Origin: Burkholderiaceae bacterium
GTDB lineage: Bacteria > Pseudomonadota > Gammaproteobacteria > Burkholderiales > Burkholderiaceae_E
Direction: 5' to 3'
Assembly (NCBI GenBank): GCA_023384005.1
Contig: JAHDXY010000008.1
Coordinates: forward strand, 1-42,688
Length of the DNA stretch: 42,688 nt
Of the stretch, positions 41,133 to 42,688 are shown one piece after another (position 1 is the first letter of the stretch; the number at the start of each line of letters is the position of its first letter). A model generated the notes under the pieces. The model was not told the DNA's origin and searched no databases. It saw only the letters and a program-made list of their open reading frames with translations. Position numbers and translations under genes: made by a program.

Positions 41133-41441
41133 ATGCACTACCCTGCCTCCGCCGCGATCGTCGCCGCCCTGGCCGCCTGCCCTTTCTGGGCGCTGGCCGC
41201 CGACGTCGCACCCGCCGCCATCGAAATGAAGGCCGACGACGCCGATCCAGTGCGCGCCTCCTTCGCGCGCATGCTGCAGCACGAACCCACGCGCCACGCC
41301 GTGCCGCCGCCTGCCGGGCCGCGCGATCCGCTGGTCGACGCAATGGTGCGGCCGCTGCGGGGCTCGGACCCGGTCACGGTGGCGGCGAGCATGCCAGCCG
41401 TCGTGGCGGACAAGCCCGGTCGAGGCGGCCGGCAGCCATGA
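41133..41441 (+). CDS. Small secreted/periplasmic protein, unknown function
   Basis: 102 aa from ATG 41133 (RBS GGAAGGA): MHYPASAAIVAALAACPFWALAADVAP... signal peptide; stop overlaps the cytochrome c start (ATGA). Confidence 0.65.
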   Translation: MHYPASAAIVAALAACPFWALAADVAPAAIEMKADDADPVRASFARMLQHEPTRHAVPPPAGPRDPLVDAMVRPLRGSDPVTVAASMPAVVADKPGRGGRQP

Positions 41442-42346
41442 AGCCCTGGCTGCGAACGACCGGCGTCGCCCTCCTGAGCGCAGGCGTGCTGCTGGGGGCG
41501 GCCGCCGCAACCCTCGACTGGGGAGCTCAGGCTCGTTCGAAACGGCGCATCGAGGTCAACCTTCGGCCGCTGCCTGATGCGGTCGGCGAGCCCTCGCCGG
41601 AGCGCGGTCGCTACCTCTTCGTCACGCGCGGCTGCGCCGGTTGCCACGGCAACCAGGGCGGAGGGCGCCCGGTCGTCGACGACGGCCAGGGCATGCGCGT
41701 CGTCGCGCCGACGATCGCACCGGGACCGGGCAGCAGCGTCGCCGGGTACGCGGCGGCCGATTGGGACCGCGTGATCCGCCATGGCATCAAGCCGGACGGC
41801 ACGCCGGTGCTGATCATGCCGAGCGAGGACACCGCCCGCCTGACCGATGCCGACCTGCGCTCGCTCGTGCGCCACCTCGGCACATTGCCGCCGGCGGCGC
41901 GGCCGGTCGCGGCGGAGGTGCGGCTGCCGTTCCCGGTGTGCATCGCCTACGCGCTGGGCCTGATGCCCGATGCCGCTGCGCGCATCGACCACGCCGCGCC
42001 TGCTCCGGCACCGGTCGACGATGGCGTCAGCATCGAACACGGCCGCTACGTGGCTGACCTGTGCCGTGGCTGCCACGGCGAGCATTTGTCCGGCGGCCGC
42101 GTGCCGTCGGGCCCGCCGGACTGGCCGCCGGCGGCCAACCTCACGCCGGGGCCGGACGGCTTGCTGCCACGCTACGCCTCGCTGGACGACTTCCGCCGGT
42201 TGATGCGCCAGGGCCGGCGGCCGGACGGCAGCGCGATCGGCGCCGCCATGCCGATCGGATCGCTCGGCGCGCTGAACGACACCGATCTCGCCGCGCTCCA
42301 CCTGTACCTGCGCAGCCTCGCGCCGCGGGCGTCCGGCGGGGGCTGA
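41438..42346 (+). CDS. Membrane-anchored diheme cytochrome c
   Basis: 302 aa; N-terminal TM helix, two CXXCH motifs (CAGCH, CRGCH), GRYLFVTRGCAGCHGNQGGG and GRYVADLCRGCHGEHLSGG. Confidence 0.9.
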   Translation: MKPWLRTTGVALLSAGVLLGAAAATLDWGAQARSKRRIEVNLRPLPDAVGEPSPERGRYLFVTRGCAGCHGNQGGGRPVVDDGQGMRVVAPTIAPGPGSSVAGYAAADWDRVIRHGIKPDGTPVLIMPSEDTARLTDADLRSLVRHLGTLPPAARPVAAEVRLPFPVCIAYALGLMPDAAARIDHAAPAPAPVDDGVSIEHGRYVADLCRGCHGEHLSGGRVPSGPPDWPPAANLTPGPDGLLPRYASLDDFRRLMRQGRRPDGSAIGAAMPIGSLGALNDTDLAALHLYLRSLAPRASGGG

Positions 42347-42688
42347 GCGCGGCCGTTCCGCGCGGCACATCCCGATCTCACGACCGAGCGCCAGAGCATG
42401 ATCGCGGCGCAATATTTTCCGCAGGCTAGTGCGCGCCAGCTGAGCGTGCGCCGCTGCCTCGTCGAGTACATCGTTCAAGACGTGCGGCTGGCGACCAACT
42501 CGGCCAAGCACAAGCCCCCGGAGTTCCAGTTGCTCGTCAGCAATGCCGAAAGGCACGGGGACGATATCTGGGCGCAGTCGCCGCTTCCCAGCCGCCGGTT
42601 GACGATCACGCCTCGCGGGGTCGACTCAAGCCATAGGCCCGCGCGATCCGTTCGGCAATCTCGCCGACGCTGCTGTTGATCTTGAGCG

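Noticed and set aside
42398-42688. Possible plus-strand ORF (MIAAQYFPQASARQLSVRRCLVEYIVQD...) and an open minus-strand frame at the right edge
   Set aside because: Neither gives a recognisable family within the window and both run near or off the edge; more sequence is needed.

Overview
GC-rich, densely coded proteobacterial chromosome segment, betaproteobacterial/Burkholderiales-like by gene content (inferred from protein families, no search run). I see no tRNA, rRNA, CRISPR array or transposase. Left part: partial acyl-CoA ligase, SelO, yciB-bolA-PpiC. About 4.4-21.1 kb is a long minus-strand accessory/catabolic block: CUT2-type ABC importer, HyuA/HyuB, acyl-CoA ligase, TetR, PaaK-like ligase, split B12-dependent acyl-CoA mutase, TadA, an M81/MlrC-like peptidase broken by a 4-bp tandem duplication, and a beta-propeller protein. 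About 21.3-29.1 kb is plus strand: TetR, quinone reductase, then two solute-binding proteins directly followed by a hybrid histidine kinase, with no permease or ATPase. About 29.1-31.6 kb holds a 60-bp near-identical hyuB fragment and an sdhC-sdhD-sdhB-DUF488 operon with no sdhA. The right part has LemA/M48, pirin, glutathionyl-hydroquinone-reductase-like GST, LysR, WrbA, a LAL-type LuxR regulator and a diheme cytochrome c. Best leads: the B12 mutase with replaced active-site motifs in its gene context, the SBP-SBP-hybrid kinase module, the sdh operon lacking sdhA, the hyuB scar and the frameshifted mlrC. Many long ORFs in the supplied track are antisense artefacts of high GC, and several true starts are internal to listed ORFs.
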